From NCBI GenBank assembly GCA_002167845.2, contig NHBO02000001.1, positions 1 to 64,000 of the forward strand: a DNA stretch of 64,000 nucleotides. The letters run 5' to 3'. The first letter of the stretch is position 1. Each line of letters starts with the position of its first letter. The translations under genes were made by a program, and so were the position numbers. The stretch comes from Phycisphaera sp. TMED9 (lineage in GTDB: Bacteria > Planctomycetota > Phycisphaerae > Phycisphaerales > SM1A02). Positions 48,401 through 57,685 of this stretch are shown in pieces. The notes beneath the pieces are model-generated. The model saw only the letters and a program-made list of their open reading frames with translations. It did not search any database and was not told the DNA's origin.

Positions 48401-48630
48401 GTCTGACGCCATTGATGCTGGAGCAGAGCTTCCAGGCGAGATTCCTCATTCCGATGGCGATCTCGATCACCTTCGGGTTGATGAGTTCGACGTTCCTGAC
48501 GCTGCTCGTTCTCCCCGCGATCCTGGTGATCGTCGACGACTTCACCGCGGCAGCTCACTGGTTGTGGTTCGGAATGACCCGGGCCGATCGAGCGAAGATG
48601 TTCGATTCGATGGATCAGGAATCGGCCTGA
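45397..48630 (+). CDS. RND efflux transporter permease subunit
   Basis: 1077 aa; GMLTDDAIVVSENITARG, FLPLTFISGNIGKLLGALPMVVFCALAISLLESMLILPSH. 4-bp overlap with adaptor gene. Confidence 0.95.
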   Translation: MSLPSFGARRPVPANLLMMALILGGIYSGLSMRREFFPEIDPEAARVELVYPGATPKELEESMARKVEDAIGTVQEVRRMESTVSEGAGIIVVKFEEGTDVEKAISDVERSIERLSDLPTDAERIRVVEFEPNLPVIILTLFGDIDERVLKSSMRSMIDDLESLSGMGSLQISGLRDYEIRVAVDPERLIENGLPVTAVAEAIRSWMLELPSGAIRGPGGNVNVRTMGVEERAESIESIVVRAGPTGEMLRVGDLARVQDGFADVEVEERFEGKPATSLTIFKTGSQDAVAIARMAYAYVAGRKGEPFTGPVWAGPMETSEWQAYQLGLDRPEPLPAELVAHNDLSRFIQGRLELLSRNALQGGGLVFLALLLVLNLRVAFWVMVGLFTAICGTLLAMTALGVTLNLLTMFGLLVTLGMLTDDAIVVSENITARGSLGESPVDAATRGGNQVFWPVVGTVLTTIVAFLPLTFISGNIGKLLGALPMVVFCALAISLLESMLILPSHMVQALKGMVQSRGTGIFGFADRFARWRDRTVVAPATRFYGRLATKSVQYRWIAASIALGLLAISIGMYTGGRVPFVFLPTEDTENVVVDLKMPTGTELAETRRVASRIEAAARSQPEVQFTSLALGASFDLNTGLANPGSSSIAQIFFELSPIEKRDRPSTEIIDAIRNAAGDLTEVEQIFWREIDGGPGGPDITFEVAGDDRVAVDAAVADVRSLLATYEGVYGISDDDDVAQRELRISLLPGAASLGVTVAEVAQQVRGAVYGIDAHVFSETREDIDVRVSFDAESRRDLGGVEQMWISTRDGRSIPLSEIARIEEADGRATIRRIDRQRAVSVTADVDSLTNPEQVVASMTPALESIRSKHRGVTINSGGRQQDVIDAFASLPIAMLAASVMIYVILAWLFSSYIQPFAVMLAIPFALIGVVWGHWLLGFELTFLSLIGVVALAGIVVNNSLIFVEFLNKNIEAGMPLAEALVDAGKRRLRPILLTTLTTVLGLTPLMLEQSFQARFLIPMAISITFGLMSSTFLTLLVLPAILVIVDDFTAAAHWLWFGMTRADRAKMFDSMDQESA

Positions 48631-48639
48631 GCCGACCGG

Positions 48640-49764
48640 TCATGCGGTCCGAAGCGGGTCTCGGTCCGATCGGCTGATCGAAACTTCAACCTTGAGATCC
48701 TCGCGGAGGCGGCGACGAAGGACTTTCAGCCAACCCCTTTCGGTGTTGGTGTGCCCGGCGAGGATGACTGCGCAGCCGCGGCTTGCGGCATGCAGGACGT
48801 CGTGATGCTTGAGTTCTCCGGTGAGGAACAGGGTGCATCCCTGGTCGATGGCGGGGTCGAGCAGCTCGGCGCCGCTCCCCGCGCACAATCCGATCCGCCC
48901 GTGGCGTCGTCTTCGATCCGCGGTATCGACGGTGAAGCGGTCGGTGCCCAGATGATCCCGGAGGCGTTCGGTGATCGTCGCGATGCTGGCGCCGCGATCA
49001 AGCGTGACCAATCGGCCCGCTCCGATGGACTGATTCGGCCTCGCCTCCTGTCGGTAGATCTCGATCGGAGGCTCTTCGTACGGGTGCAACGAGCGAATGC
49101 GATCGATCGCGGCGGCGAGGCCTCGATCTCCGCAGACCATTTCCAATCGAACTTCCTCGACTCGTTCCAGTCGGCCGCGTCGTCCTCGAACCGGATTCGA
49201 TCGTTCGCCGCCGCGGTACGTGCCCATCGCTTGAATCTCGATGGAACAGATCTCGTACTCCCCGATCACGCCGGCGCCGACCGAGGCGAGGCCTGTGCGG
49301 ATTCGGTCGATCGACTCGGCGGGTCCGTACGTGATGATCTTGACCGTCTCCGACGCCGGGAGTTCCGAAGCGGGATTGATCGCATGTCGGGTCCCGTCCC
49401 CCAGGCCGTCCGCCAACCAGTCGTTGACGCCACCCGTGGCCGCGTCCGCGGCGGTGTGGGGGGAATGGATCGCGATCCCCGAGGAGATCGCCCGCAGGAG
49501 AATTCGCCCGCCCGCATCCGCATCGGTGATCGACTTTCGTGGAGAGAAGATCGGCGGGTGATAGGCGACGATGGCGTCGGCTTTCTTGCGAACCGCTTCA
49601 TCGAGCACCGCTTCGGTCAGATCGATGCAGACCAGGATCCGTCTGACGCGGTCGCCGGCCGAACCGACCAGGAGGCCGACGTTGTCCCACTCTTCTGCGA
49701 GTTGGACGGGGGCGATCCGCTGCATGGCGGCAGTGAGGGCGGCGATGTCGGGTGTGGTGGCCAT
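48640..49764 (-). CDS. Nif3-like dinuclear metal centre hexameric protein
   Basis: LAEEWDNVGLLVG, VAYHPPIFSPRKSI, IHSPHTAADAATGGVNDWLADGLG. Start MATTPDIAAL at 49764. Confidence 0.93.
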   Translation of the reverse strand: MATTPDIAALTAAMQRIAPVQLAEEWDNVGLLVGSAGDRVRRILVCIDLTEAVLDEAVRKKADAIVAYHPPIFSPRKSITDADAGGRILLRAISSGIAIHSPHTAADAATGGVNDWLADGLGDGTRHAINPASELPASETVKIITYGPAESIDRIRTGLASVGAGVIGEYEICSIEIQAMGTYRGGERSNPVRGRRGRLERVEEVRLEMVCGDRGLAAAIDRIRSLHPYEEPPIEIYRQEARPNQSIGAGRLVTLDRGASIATITERLRDHLGTDRFTVDTADRRRRHGRIGLCAGSGAELLDPAIDQGCTLFLTGELKHHDVLHAASRGCAVILAGHTNTERGWLKVLRRRLREDLKVEVSISRSDRDPLRTA

Positions 49765-49960
49765 GGAGAAGAGAGTACGCATTTCGGAGATTCGTGGGGT
49801 GGCGGGGCATGTGCCTGATCTTTGCGCCATCTTGAACACAAGAGGTGTTTCGAGGGCTACGCTTCCTCAGGGAGCGGTGCATCCATCTCCCGGCGATGCC
49901 GGCGAGGTCGTTTCCCCCCCCGGTGAGACGAAGTCCAGTACCAGCACGGAGGAACCTGTC

Positions 49961-51433
49961 TTGAGTGATTCGGCTGAAGCGTCCCCGACCCCGATCGAGA
50001 CCAGAACCACGATCGGAGCGGATCCCGCACCGGGTGATTCCACGAAACGCGGGCCGGTGAAAGACCGCAAGTACTTCATTCTGGATACCAACGTCCTGCT
50101 TCACAATCCGAGCTCCCTCTTCAAGTTCGCGGAGCACGAAGTGGTGATTCCCCTCACCGTCATCGAGGAACTGGATCGATTCAAGAAGAACAATGACGAG
50201 ACGGGTCGAAACGCCCGTCAGGCGATCCGATCGCTCGACGAGCTGCGTGGTCGGGGGCGTCTGTTGGAAGGCGTCGAATGGAATGATCAGGGGGGGTCGG
50301 TGCGAATTCACTCCTGCGACCGGACTCGGCCGTTCTCGCTTGATCTGGACGTCGCGGACAATCGCATCCTCGGAGTGGTCAACGAACTTCATGACTCGGG
50401 TCGCGAGACGATCTTCATCTCGAAGGACATCAACGCCCGGGTGAAGTGTGATGCGCTCGGAATCCGGTCCGAAGACTTCGGTGCCGACCGCGTGGATGCC
50501 GACTGGCTCTACACCGGCTGGATCGAGTTGGTGGTCCCCGGTGCGGTGATCGACGAGCTCTACGACGAGCGGCAGGTCCATGTCAGTCGGTTCGAGATGT
50601 ATGCGAGCACCATCGACGACGGTGACGTCATCGCGAAGCCGGAGCTGTTCCCGAACCAGTTTCTCAAGCTGGTGGACGAAGGCGATGCATCGCACACCGG
50701 TCTCGCACGGATCCTCGCGGACACCGGGCACGTGATTCCGGTGACCGGCCCGCGGAAGCCGGTGCAGGGGATCATGGCCAGGAACCTGCAGCAGAAGATG
50801 GCGTTGGACCTGCTTCTCGACGATGACGTCCGACTGGTCACGATGATCGGCCCGGCCGGCTGTGGCAAGACACTGCTCGCGTTGGCCGCGGGGATGCAGA
50901 AGGCCCTCAAGGAGGAGCGGTACGACAAGCTTCTCACCGCCCGGCCGATCATGCCCCTCGGTCGCGACATCGGCTATCTCCCCGGCGACAAGGACGAGAA
51001 GCTGGCGATGTGGATGCAGCCGATCTTCGACAATCTCTCGTATCTGGTTTCCACTCGAGGTGGTCAGTTCAACGACGCCGACAGTCAGTCCGCGGAGCAA
51101 CGGCTCGATCAACTGCTGGCGACCGGTCGGGTGGTGCTCGAGCCCATCACCTACATCCGGGGTCGTTCGATACCGCATCAGTTCATGCTGGTGGACGAAG
51201 CTCAGAATCTCTCGCCTCACGAAGTGAGGACCATCGTCAGTCGGGTCGGCGAAGGGACCAAGATCGTCCTCTGCGGTGACATCGGGCAGATCGACAGCCC
51301 GTACCTGGATTCTTCCAGCAACGGACTCAGTCATGTGATCGAGCGGATGAAGAATCACCCGATCGCAGGTCACGTCACGCTGGACCGCACGGAACGCAGC
51401 GAACTGGCATCGATCGCCGCCGACCTTCTCTAG
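49961..51433 (+). CDS. PIN-PhoH family ATPase
   Basis: PIN domain KYFILDTNVLLHNPSSLFKFAEHEVVIPLTVIEELDRFK and PhoH P-loop MIGPAGCGKTLLALAAGMQKAL. TTG start at 49961 preceded by GGAGGA. Confidence 0.93.
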   Translation: MSDSAEASPTPIETRTTIGADPAPGDSTKRGPVKDRKYFILDTNVLLHNPSSLFKFAEHEVVIPLTVIEELDRFKKNNDETGRNARQAIRSLDELRGRGRLLEGVEWNDQGGSVRIHSCDRTRPFSLDLDVADNRILGVVNELHDSGRETIFISKDINARVKCDALGIRSEDFGADRVDADWLYTGWIELVVPGAVIDELYDERQVHVSRFEMYASTIDDGDVIAKPELFPNQFLKLVDEGDASHTGLARILADTGHVIPVTGPRKPVQGIMARNLQQKMALDLLLDDDVRLVTMIGPAGCGKTLLALAAGMQKALKEERYDKLLTARPIMPLGRDIGYLPGDKDEKLAMWMQPIFDNLSYLVSTRGGQFNDADSQSAEQRLDQLLATGRVVLEPITYIRGRSIPHQFMLVDEAQNLSPHEVRTIVSRVGEGTKIVLCGDIGQIDSPYLDSSSNGLSHVIERMKNHPIAGHVTLDRTERSELASIAADLL

Positions 51434-51592
51434 AGTCATTCCAGGCTCGGTCGAACTTCCAGGCCACGAATCCGATCGGACTCGTGGCTTGGAGGTGATC
51501 AGGCCGATATGCTTCGAGGAAATCAGGGTCCGCACACCCTCGGAGACGCTCCGAGGCCACGCCGTTCAACCTGCCAGGGAGATCATGCCAGC

Positions 51593-52399
51593 ATGCTCAA
51601 GTCAAGCAACCCAGCCTTCGGTGACGAGACGATTCGCAATGGTGATTGGTGGAGTGACACCGCGGTCACCGAGACCGCGACGGTTTCCGGCATCATCAAC
51701 AAGACGGGGATGTTCGCCTTCGTGCTCGCCATCGCGGGGGCCGGTGGCTACGCCACGATTCAGGCGAACCCCGGCCTTCTCTGGCCGGTGACGCTGATCT
51801 CGATGGCGGTCGTCTTCATCTCGTTCTTCATGATTCGCGGCAGCGCCCGAATGGCTCGAAACGTCGGATTCATCTACTCGGCGTGTCAGGGGTTCATGCT
51901 GGGCGGCATCGCGGTCATGTTCGAGGGCATTCTCGCGAGCCGGCAGATCGTCGTTCCGGGCGGAATCGTGCTTCAGGCGTTTCTGGTGACGGCCGGCGTG
52001 CTGATCGCGATGCTCGGCCTCTTCAAGGCCGGCATTCTCACCGGAGGTCCGCTCTTCACCCGGGTGGTGATGGTCGCGACCGTCGGCGTGATGGTGGCGA
52101 TGCTGCTCTCGTTCGTGGTGAGTTTCTTCGGAGTGAGTGTTCCGTTCATGAATCCCGCTGCGGCGTTCGGAGGTGGAAACGCCGCCCTGATCGGCCTCGG
52201 GATCAGCGCCGCACTCCTGCTTCTGGCGTCGATGTGGTTGATCATCGACTTCCGACGTGCCGAAGAACTCGTCGCCGCAGGCGCCCCCAAGGAGTCGGAG
52301 TGGTACGTGGCCTTCGGGCTCATCGTGACCATCGCCTGGATCTACCTCGAGGCGATGCGACTGATCTTCTACATCGCGGCCTTCACCAACCGGGATTGA
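51593..52399 (+). CDS. Bax inhibitor-1 / YccA family membrane protein
   Basis: MLKSSNPAFGDETI N-terminus and multi-TM body ending DFRRAEELVAAGAPKESEWYVAFGLIVTIAWIYLEAMRLIFYIA. Confidence 0.94.
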   Translation: MLKSSNPAFGDETIRNGDWWSDTAVTETATVSGIINKTGMFAFVLAIAGAGGYATIQANPGLLWPVTLISMAVVFISFFMIRGSARMARNVGFIYSACQGFMLGGIAVMFEGILASRQIVVPGGIVLQAFLVTAGVLIAMLGLFKAGILTGGPLFTRVVMVATVGVMVAMLLSFVVSFFGVSVPFMNPAAAFGGGNAALIGLGISAALLLLASMWLIIDFRRAEELVAAGAPKESEWYVAFGLIVTIAWIYLEAMRLIFYIAAFTNRD

Positions 52400-52423
52400 G
52401 TTTCCGCTCTTCGCGCGGTTCAT

Positions 52424-52474
52424 CGAACGAACCCCCTCTCGGCGATCGACTCGCCGCGGGGGGGTTCGTTCTTG
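52424..52474 (+). terminator. Terminator hairpin after BI-1 gene
   Basis: cgaacgaaccccct...gcgggggggttcgttctt inverted repeat with short T-run. Confidence 0.72.
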
Positions 52475-52497
52475 TCGATGGAGAGATCCGTCGATCC

Positions 52498-52764
52498 TCA
52501 GCTCTTGAGGGCTTCGACCCGGCTGGTCAGGTCGCCGACCGCCGAGATCCGCACGCCGAAGTTCTCGCCCACCTTGACGGCGGTACCGGTCCCCACAGCC
52601 TTGTTGTTCACCATGATTCGAAGTTCGCCGTTGCTCGCCTGGGGGAACTCGACGATCGCGCCGTGGACGAGATTCACGGCTTCCGCCAGGGGCATTCGCT
52701 TCTGGGCGATCTCGACGATCAGAGGGACTTCAAGCGAGAGGATGGAACTGAGGTTTGAGGTCAT
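52498..52764 (-). CDS. fliN: Single-domain FliN/FliM C-terminal (SpoA-like) protein
   Basis: MTSNLSSILSLEVPLIVEIAQKRMPLAEAVNLVHGAIVEFPQASNGELRIMVNNKAVGTGTAVKVGENFGVRISAVGDL. Confidence 0.88.
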   Translation of the reverse strand: MTSNLSSILSLEVPLIVEIAQKRMPLAEAVNLVHGAIVEFPQASNGELRIMVNNKAVGTGTAVKVGENFGVRISAVGDLTSRVEALKS

Positions 52765-53084
52765 GGTCGGTGGTTCGTTTTCGGGCGAGGCATCGGAAGC
52801 ACGGTCTCTACTTCATCGGCTTCCGGGGGGATTCTGGTGCACTCCCGCTTCCCGAGATCGACGGGGCGTCCGGGGAGGTGGGTTCGGTGAGCCCGGCAGG
52901 CTGAAGATCCCAAGGCAGAATCCACGGAATCCGGCTCCTGCGGGGATCATTCGAGAGGAGCACTTTCGGGGCGTGGCGTTTCAACCAGATCCCGAATTCA
53001 GTGATGTGGGGCGTCAGGAGACCCTGAGAGGGTCGAAAAAGCCCAAGGCTGGGTTGGTGGGGTGGCGGCGAGACCTGGTCGGGG

Positions 53085-54344
53085 TCAATCGCCGCGATAT
53101 CGACTGAAGATCAGGCTGACGTTGTGGCCACCGAAGCCGAACGAGTTGTTGATCGCGTACTCGATCTTCTCTTCCCTGGCCGCATTGGCGACGAAGTCGA
53201 GGTCGAAACCATCGTCGGGGTCTTCGAGGTTCATGGTCGGCGGAAGGATGCCGTTTTCCAGGGCCTTGATGACCGCGACCGACTCGATGCCTCCAGCCGC
53301 GCCGAGGGCGTGGCCGGTCATCGACTTGGTTGAACTCATGGCGAGCTTCTTGGCGTGATCGCCGAAGACGGAATTGACCGCATAGACCTCTGCGGCGTCC
53401 CCCAAGGGGGTGGAGGTGCCGTGGGCGTTGATGTAGCCGATCTGTTCGGGGGCGATTTCCGCATCTCGCAAGGCCCATTTCATGGCCTTGGTCGCGCCGA
53501 TTCCGCTCTCCTCCGGGGCGGCGATGTGGTGAGCATCTCCGCTGCTGGCATAGCCGAGGATTTCCCCGTAGATCCGCGCTCCTCGAGCCTTGGCTGATTC
53601 GAGATCCTCGAGGATCAATACGGCGGCACCCTCTGCCAGAACGAAACCGTCTCGGTCCCGATCGAACGGGCGAGAGGCTTTCTCAGGGGCGTCGTTTCGA
53701 GTCGACAAGGCCTTCATCGTTCCAAAGGAGCCGATGCAGAGACGGCTCACGGCGGCCTCCGTACCGCCTGCGAACATGACGTCGGCATCTCCTCGCTGGA
53801 TCAGTTGGAAGGCGGCGCCGATCGAATGGCCTCCGGTGGCGCAGGCGGTCGCCGTGGCGATGTTGGCGCCACGGAGGTTGTGTCGAATGGACACGTTGCC
53901 TGCACACGCGTTCACCATCAGCTTTGGAACGGTGAACGGGCTGATCTTCTTCGGGCTCGTTCGTTCGAGTTTCTGGAGGCCCAGCTCGATCGTGATGATC
54001 CCGCCGATCCCCGAACCGATCGCCACGCCGCGGCGATCCGGATCGCCGGTTTCGAAGTCGATCCCGCAATCCAGCGCAGCTTCCTCCGCCGCGACGAGGC
54101 CGAGCAGGCTTGCTCGGTCCATTCGCTTGGACTCGCGGACATCCGCGACGTCGGAGGGATCAAAGCCCTTGACCTCTCCCGCGAAGCGGGTCGTCCATTC
54201 GTCATCTTGTTCGAACGCGGTGATGGGGCCGATGCCGGTTCGTCCGGACACCATGCCTTCCCACGTCGAATCGACGTCTGTCCCGAGATCGGTGACGGCA
54301 CCGAGTCCGGTGACGACAACCCTGCGGAGGGTGATGGTCTTCAT
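53085..54344 (-). CDS. fabF: Beta-ketoacyl-ACP synthase II
   Basis: RRVVVTGLGAVTDLG, NACAGNVSIRHNLRGANIATATACATGGHSIG, NAHGTSTPLGD, KSMTGHALGAAGGIE. Start at 54344. Confidence 0.96.
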   Translation of the reverse strand: MKTITLRRVVVTGLGAVTDLGTDVDSTWEGMVSGRTGIGPITAFEQDDEWTTRFAGEVKGFDPSDVADVRESKRMDRASLLGLVAAEEAALDCGIDFETGDPDRRGVAIGSGIGGIITIELGLQKLERTSPKKISPFTVPKLMVNACAGNVSIRHNLRGANIATATACATGGHSIGAAFQLIQRGDADVMFAGGTEAAVSRLCIGSFGTMKALSTRNDAPEKASRPFDRDRDGFVLAEGAAVLILEDLESAKARGARIYGEILGYASSGDAHHIAAPEESGIGATKAMKWALRDAEIAPEQIGYINAHGTSTPLGDAAEVYAVNSVFGDHAKKLAMSSTKSMTGHALGAAGGIESVAVIKALENGILPPTMNLEDPDDGFDLDFVANAAREEKIEYAINNSFGFGGHNVSLIFSRYRGD

Positions 54345-54407
54345 GGGCAGTTGGAGCATTCCGCCTTCGAGACATCGGAAGCTCACGCCACCGATGAACG
54401 AGGTCAG

Positions 54408-54656
54408 TCAGCTCTTGTTCAGGTTCTGCTTGATGAATTCGATTGCTTCGCCGACGGTCTGGATCTTTTCGGCGTTCTCGTCTGGGATCGAGGTTTCAAA
54501 CTCATCCTCGAACTCCATGACGAGTTCCACGGTATCCAGGCTGTCTGCATTGAGGTCGCCCGTGAAACTCGTTGTTCGCGAGATTTCAGCGCGGTCGACG
54601 CCCATCTGCTCGGCAACGATATCGATCACTTTGGTTTCGATCTCTGCTTCGGTCAC
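54408..54656 (-). CDS. acpP: Acyl carrier protein
   Basis: [66 protein letters not shown] start at 54656. Confidence 0.96.
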   Translation of the reverse strand: MTEAEIETKVIDIVAEQMGVDRAEISRTTSFTGDLNADSLDTVELVMEFEDEFETSIPDENAEKIQTVGEAIEFIKQNLNKS

Positions 54657-54777
54657 GGGTCGGTCTCCAACGAGGCCCTTCCGGGGCCGTCGCAATTGAC
54701 AGGGATGATAGCGGAGGATGGCCTCCCCCTGTGGGAGGCCTGCCTTGAAATCCGGCGACGTCGCCGGGTTTGAGAAG

Positions 54778-55512
54778 TCAGAGCGCGAGTCCCCCGTCCA
54801 CCACCAGGACCTGCCCAGTGACGTAAGAGGCCCCTTCAGAGGCGAGATAGGACACGGCCGCGGAGATATCCGCCGTCTCGCCCAGTCGCCGGGTCGCAAT
54901 TCGCTTGGTCATCTCCTGTTCGAGATGTGGGATCAGCGATTCGGTCATTTCAGTCTTGATGAACCCCGGGGCGACCACGTTGGCGGTCACGCCCTTCCCG
55001 CCAAGCTCCTTGGCCACGGTCTTGGTGAGACCGATCAGGCCCGCCTTGGCGGCGGAGTAGTTCACCTGGCCCGGATTTCCGGTGATTCCACTCACGGAGC
55101 CGATGTTGATGATCCGTCCGTAGCGTCCCTTCATCATCGGCCGAGCTGCGGCACGGCACGCCACGAAGGTCGATCGGAGGTTCACATTCAGCACATCGTC
55201 GAAGTCCTCATCGCTCATGCGTAGGAGGAGGCCGTCTCGGGTGATCCCCGCATTGTTCACCAGCACATCGAGCCGGCCGGCGTTCTCCGCGACTTCTTCG
55301 ATCAGCTCGCCGAGCGCGTTGCCCTGGCCGATGTCACAGACTCGGAACTCTCCGCTGCCTCCGGCTTCGCCGATTTCCTCGACCAGCGACTCGAGCGGAT
55401 CAGCGGATCGGGCGATCGCCACCACATGCATGCCGTCGGCGGCGAGCTGAAGGGCGATGGCGCGTCCGAGGCCACGACTGGCGCCGGTGACGATGGCAAG
55501 GCGGGTTTCGAT
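54778..55512 (-). CDS. fabG: 3-oxoacyl-ACP reductase
   Basis: [68 protein letters not shown]. Start inferred at a non-canonical ATC (55512) behind AAGGAG; the ORF extends upstream in frame. Confidence 0.93.
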   Translation of the reverse strand: METRLAIVTGASRGLGRAIALQLAADGMHVVAIARSADPLESLVEEIGEAGGSGEFRVCDIGQGNALGELIEEVAENAGRLDVLVNNAGITRDGLLLRMSDEDFDDVLNVNLRSTFVACRAAARPMMKGRYGRIINIGSVSGITGNPGQVNYSAAKAGLIGLTKTVAKELGGKGVTANVVAPGFIKTEMTESLIPHLEQEMTKRIATRRLGETADISAAVSYLASEGASYVTGQVLVVDGGLAL

Positions 55513-55732
55513 GAGCGGGCTCCTTGGGGAAGAGAAGTCGTCTGGTCGTCCGTCGCAGAAGACTCGATTCCCAGTGCGTCGGGTCGGAATTGTACAGATC
55601 ATCCCCGTGCCTGTGGCGGAATTGAGGTTTTCGTGGCGAGTCGGCGTCTGTGGCGCTCTCCGGACGCAGTCGGGTGCCGCTGCCCTCGGCCGACTCTGGC
55701 CCCAGGGTCGCCTGATCATCCTGGGCATCAAA

Positions 55733-55770
55733 GAAAAAACGCGACCTCCGAGATCGGAGGCCGCGTCATG
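55733..55770 (-). terminator. Terminator downstream of the lipoprotein gene, minus strand
   Basis: Reverse complement gacgcggcctccgatctcggaggtcgcgttttttc: near-perfect hairpin and six Ts. Confidence 0.82.
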
Positions 55771-55801
55771 GTTTCTCTGGATGTCCAGCGACGGGAGTCG
55801 C

Positions 55802-56632
55802 TCAGTTTCCGCTTGGTGCGAAACCGGGGTTCGGATCGATCTTCGGTCCCTTGGGGCGTTTCCGCTTGCCAGGCGCATTTCCGCCACCGCCAGGTCCGCC
55901 GGCCGGTGATCCCATGGAACTGCTGCCGGAATCTTCTTCCGTGAAGTCCTGAGTGGGAATCTCGACGATCTCATCCGGTGCGGTCGCTCGGGCCATTTCT
56001 TCGCCGAGGATGTTGAACCAGGCGGTGATCCAATCATCGCCACTCAGTCGGTCCATCATGTTCGGAGGTGACGGCTGGGCGTCGAATTCGGCGCCATCGG
56101 CCGCGGGATCGCCGGAGATCTCGTAAGCCCACAGTTGCGGTTCGAACTGGTTGCCGACCATGAAGACGGCGAGGGCGCACTCACCGACCAACGGGTGGGT
56201 TCCGGTTCGAACGTCGATTCCGATGATGTCGGAGGTGGCTTCTTGCCACTCGCCGGATGCCGTCATGTCCTTCAGAAGAAGCGCGTCCATCCCAGCGAGC
56301 ATGCCTTCGACTCGGCTGGAATCACCGCGTGCGAAGCCGTCGAAGAATCGCAGGACGGCGATGCGTCCTGCATCGTTGTCCGGTGCGAGATCCTCGGAGA
56401 GGTTGACTCGGGGGTCGATGTCGTACCTCGCCATCAGGTCTGCGATCGGCGTCACCGTCGGCGCGGGCGGCGGCGGTGGGGGCGCGGGTGCCTTCTTCGC
56501 CACGGGGGCCGGCGGAGGCGCGACCTCCTCGGAGCCGCAGGCTGCGAGTCCGAGTGACACGGCGGTCAATGCGGTCAAGGCGGTGAGGTCACGAAGCATT
56601 CGAGTGGTCGGGTGCGGGATCCGGTTGGTCAT
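55802..56632 (-). CDS. Hypothetical lipoprotein with Pro/Ala-rich linker
   Basis: ALTAVSLGLAACGSEEVAPPPAPVAKKAPAPPPPPPAPTVTPIADLMARYD; start overlaps the 3' end of fabD. Confidence 0.75.
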   Translation of the reverse strand: MTNRIPHPTTRMLRDLTALTALTAVSLGLAACGSEEVAPPPAPVAKKAPAPPPPPPAPTVTPIADLMARYDIDPRVNLSEDLAPDNDAGRIAVLRFFDGFARGDSSRVEGMLAGMDALLLKDMTASGEWQEATSDIIGIDVRTGTHPLVGECALAVFMVGNQFEPQLWAYEISGDPAADGAEFDAQPSPPNMMDRLSGDDWITAWFNILGEEMARATAPDEIVEIPTQDFTEEDSGSSSMGSPAGGPGGGGNAPGKRKRPKGPKIDPNPGFAPSGN

Positions 56633-57566
56633 GGCTGGTGACCTCCACGGTTTTGTCGATTCGTCGGAAGAGCCCCTTGAGCACCTTGCCCGGGGCGAGT
56701 TCATGAATCTGTGGCCGATCGGACTCCGGAGTCTCCGAAACCGTGCGGGCAAGATCCAAACAGTTCGAGGACCATCTTACCGGGGTCGTCAGTTGTTCGA
56801 TCAACCGAGTCTTCAGAAGTTCCGGATTGTCCGGATCATGTGGCTTTCCGGTCACATTGGAGTAGACGACCGTTGAGAGGGGCTGAAAGTCCACTTCTTC
56901 CAGCGCCTTGGCCATTCCTTCGGCCGCTGGGGCCATCAGGGGGCTGTGGAAGGCTCCCGCGACGGCGAGCGAAGTCGCCCGAAGCCGCATCTCGCCCGCG
57001 GCCGTCACGGCCCGTTCACAGGCGGTTTTCGAGCCGGAAATCACGATCTGGCCGGTGGCGTTGAAGTTGGCTGGGACGAGGATGTCATCGCCTCGGGCGG
57101 CATCACAGACCTCGTTGGCTTGATCTTCGTCGGCGCCGACAAGGGCGACCATGCCGCCTTCCGAAGCCTCCGCGGCTTCCTGCATGAGGCGGCCCCGGGT
57201 CGCCACCAGCTTCAAGCCATCGCGAAATCCAAAGGCTCCTGCCAGATGCAGGGCGGTGTACTCGCCGAGCGAGAGCCCGAGGGTGGCGAAGAGGTCGGCG
57301 CCTCCCCAGCCATCGAGAAGACCCTGGAAACTCGCCACGCCCGCCGTGAAGAGGGCGGGCTGGCTGACGTCGGTTCGATTCAAGGCATCTGCCGGACCGG
57401 CGAAGCAGAGGCTCGTCAAAGAGCCGATGCCACCGAGATCCACGACTTCATCCGCGGCGGCGAACGTCTGGGCCGCGGCGGGATGTGCTTCCATCCACCC
57501 CTGCCCCATGCCGACGATCTGAGCGCCCTGGCCGGGGCAGAGAAGTACGACGTTCGTTTTGTGCAT
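56589..57566 (-). CDS. fabD: Malonyl CoA-ACP transacylase
   Basis: VVLLCPGQGAQIVGMGQGWM, LGLSLGEYTALHLAGAF, VAGAFHSPLM. Confidence 0.95.
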   Translation of the reverse strand: MHKTNVVLLCPGQGAQIVGMGQGWMEAHPAAAQTFAAADEVVDLGGIGSLTSLCFAGPADALNRTDVSQPALFTAGVASFQGLLDGWGGADLFATLGLSLGEYTALHLAGAFGFRDGLKLVATRGRLMQEAAEASEGGMVALVGADEDQANEVCDAARGDDILVPANFNATGQIVISGSKTACERAVTAAGEMRLRATSLAVAGAFHSPLMAPAAEGMAKALEEVDFQPLSTVVYSNVTGKPHDPDNPELLKTRLIEQLTTPVRWSSNCLDLARTVSETPESDRPQIHELAPGKVLKGLFRRIDKTVEVTSHDQPDPAPDHSNAS

Positions 57567-57685
57567 GACGGAGGTCTCCATCGGGCTTCGCAAGCGTCAG
57601 CGGTCACGCTGATCGAGAAGAAGGAATATCGGTTGTTCGACCCGGAACAATCAAGCAGGTTCTGGAGCTCGTCCCGTCCGCTCGA

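Noticed and set aside
51440-51485. Hairpin gccacgaatccgatcggactcgtggc after the phoH gene as a terminator
   Set aside because: The stem is present but there is no T-run, so not called.
49598-51535. 645-aa minus-strand ORF antisense to PhoH
   Set aside because: Shadow ORF; the plus strand carries intact PIN and P-loop motifs.
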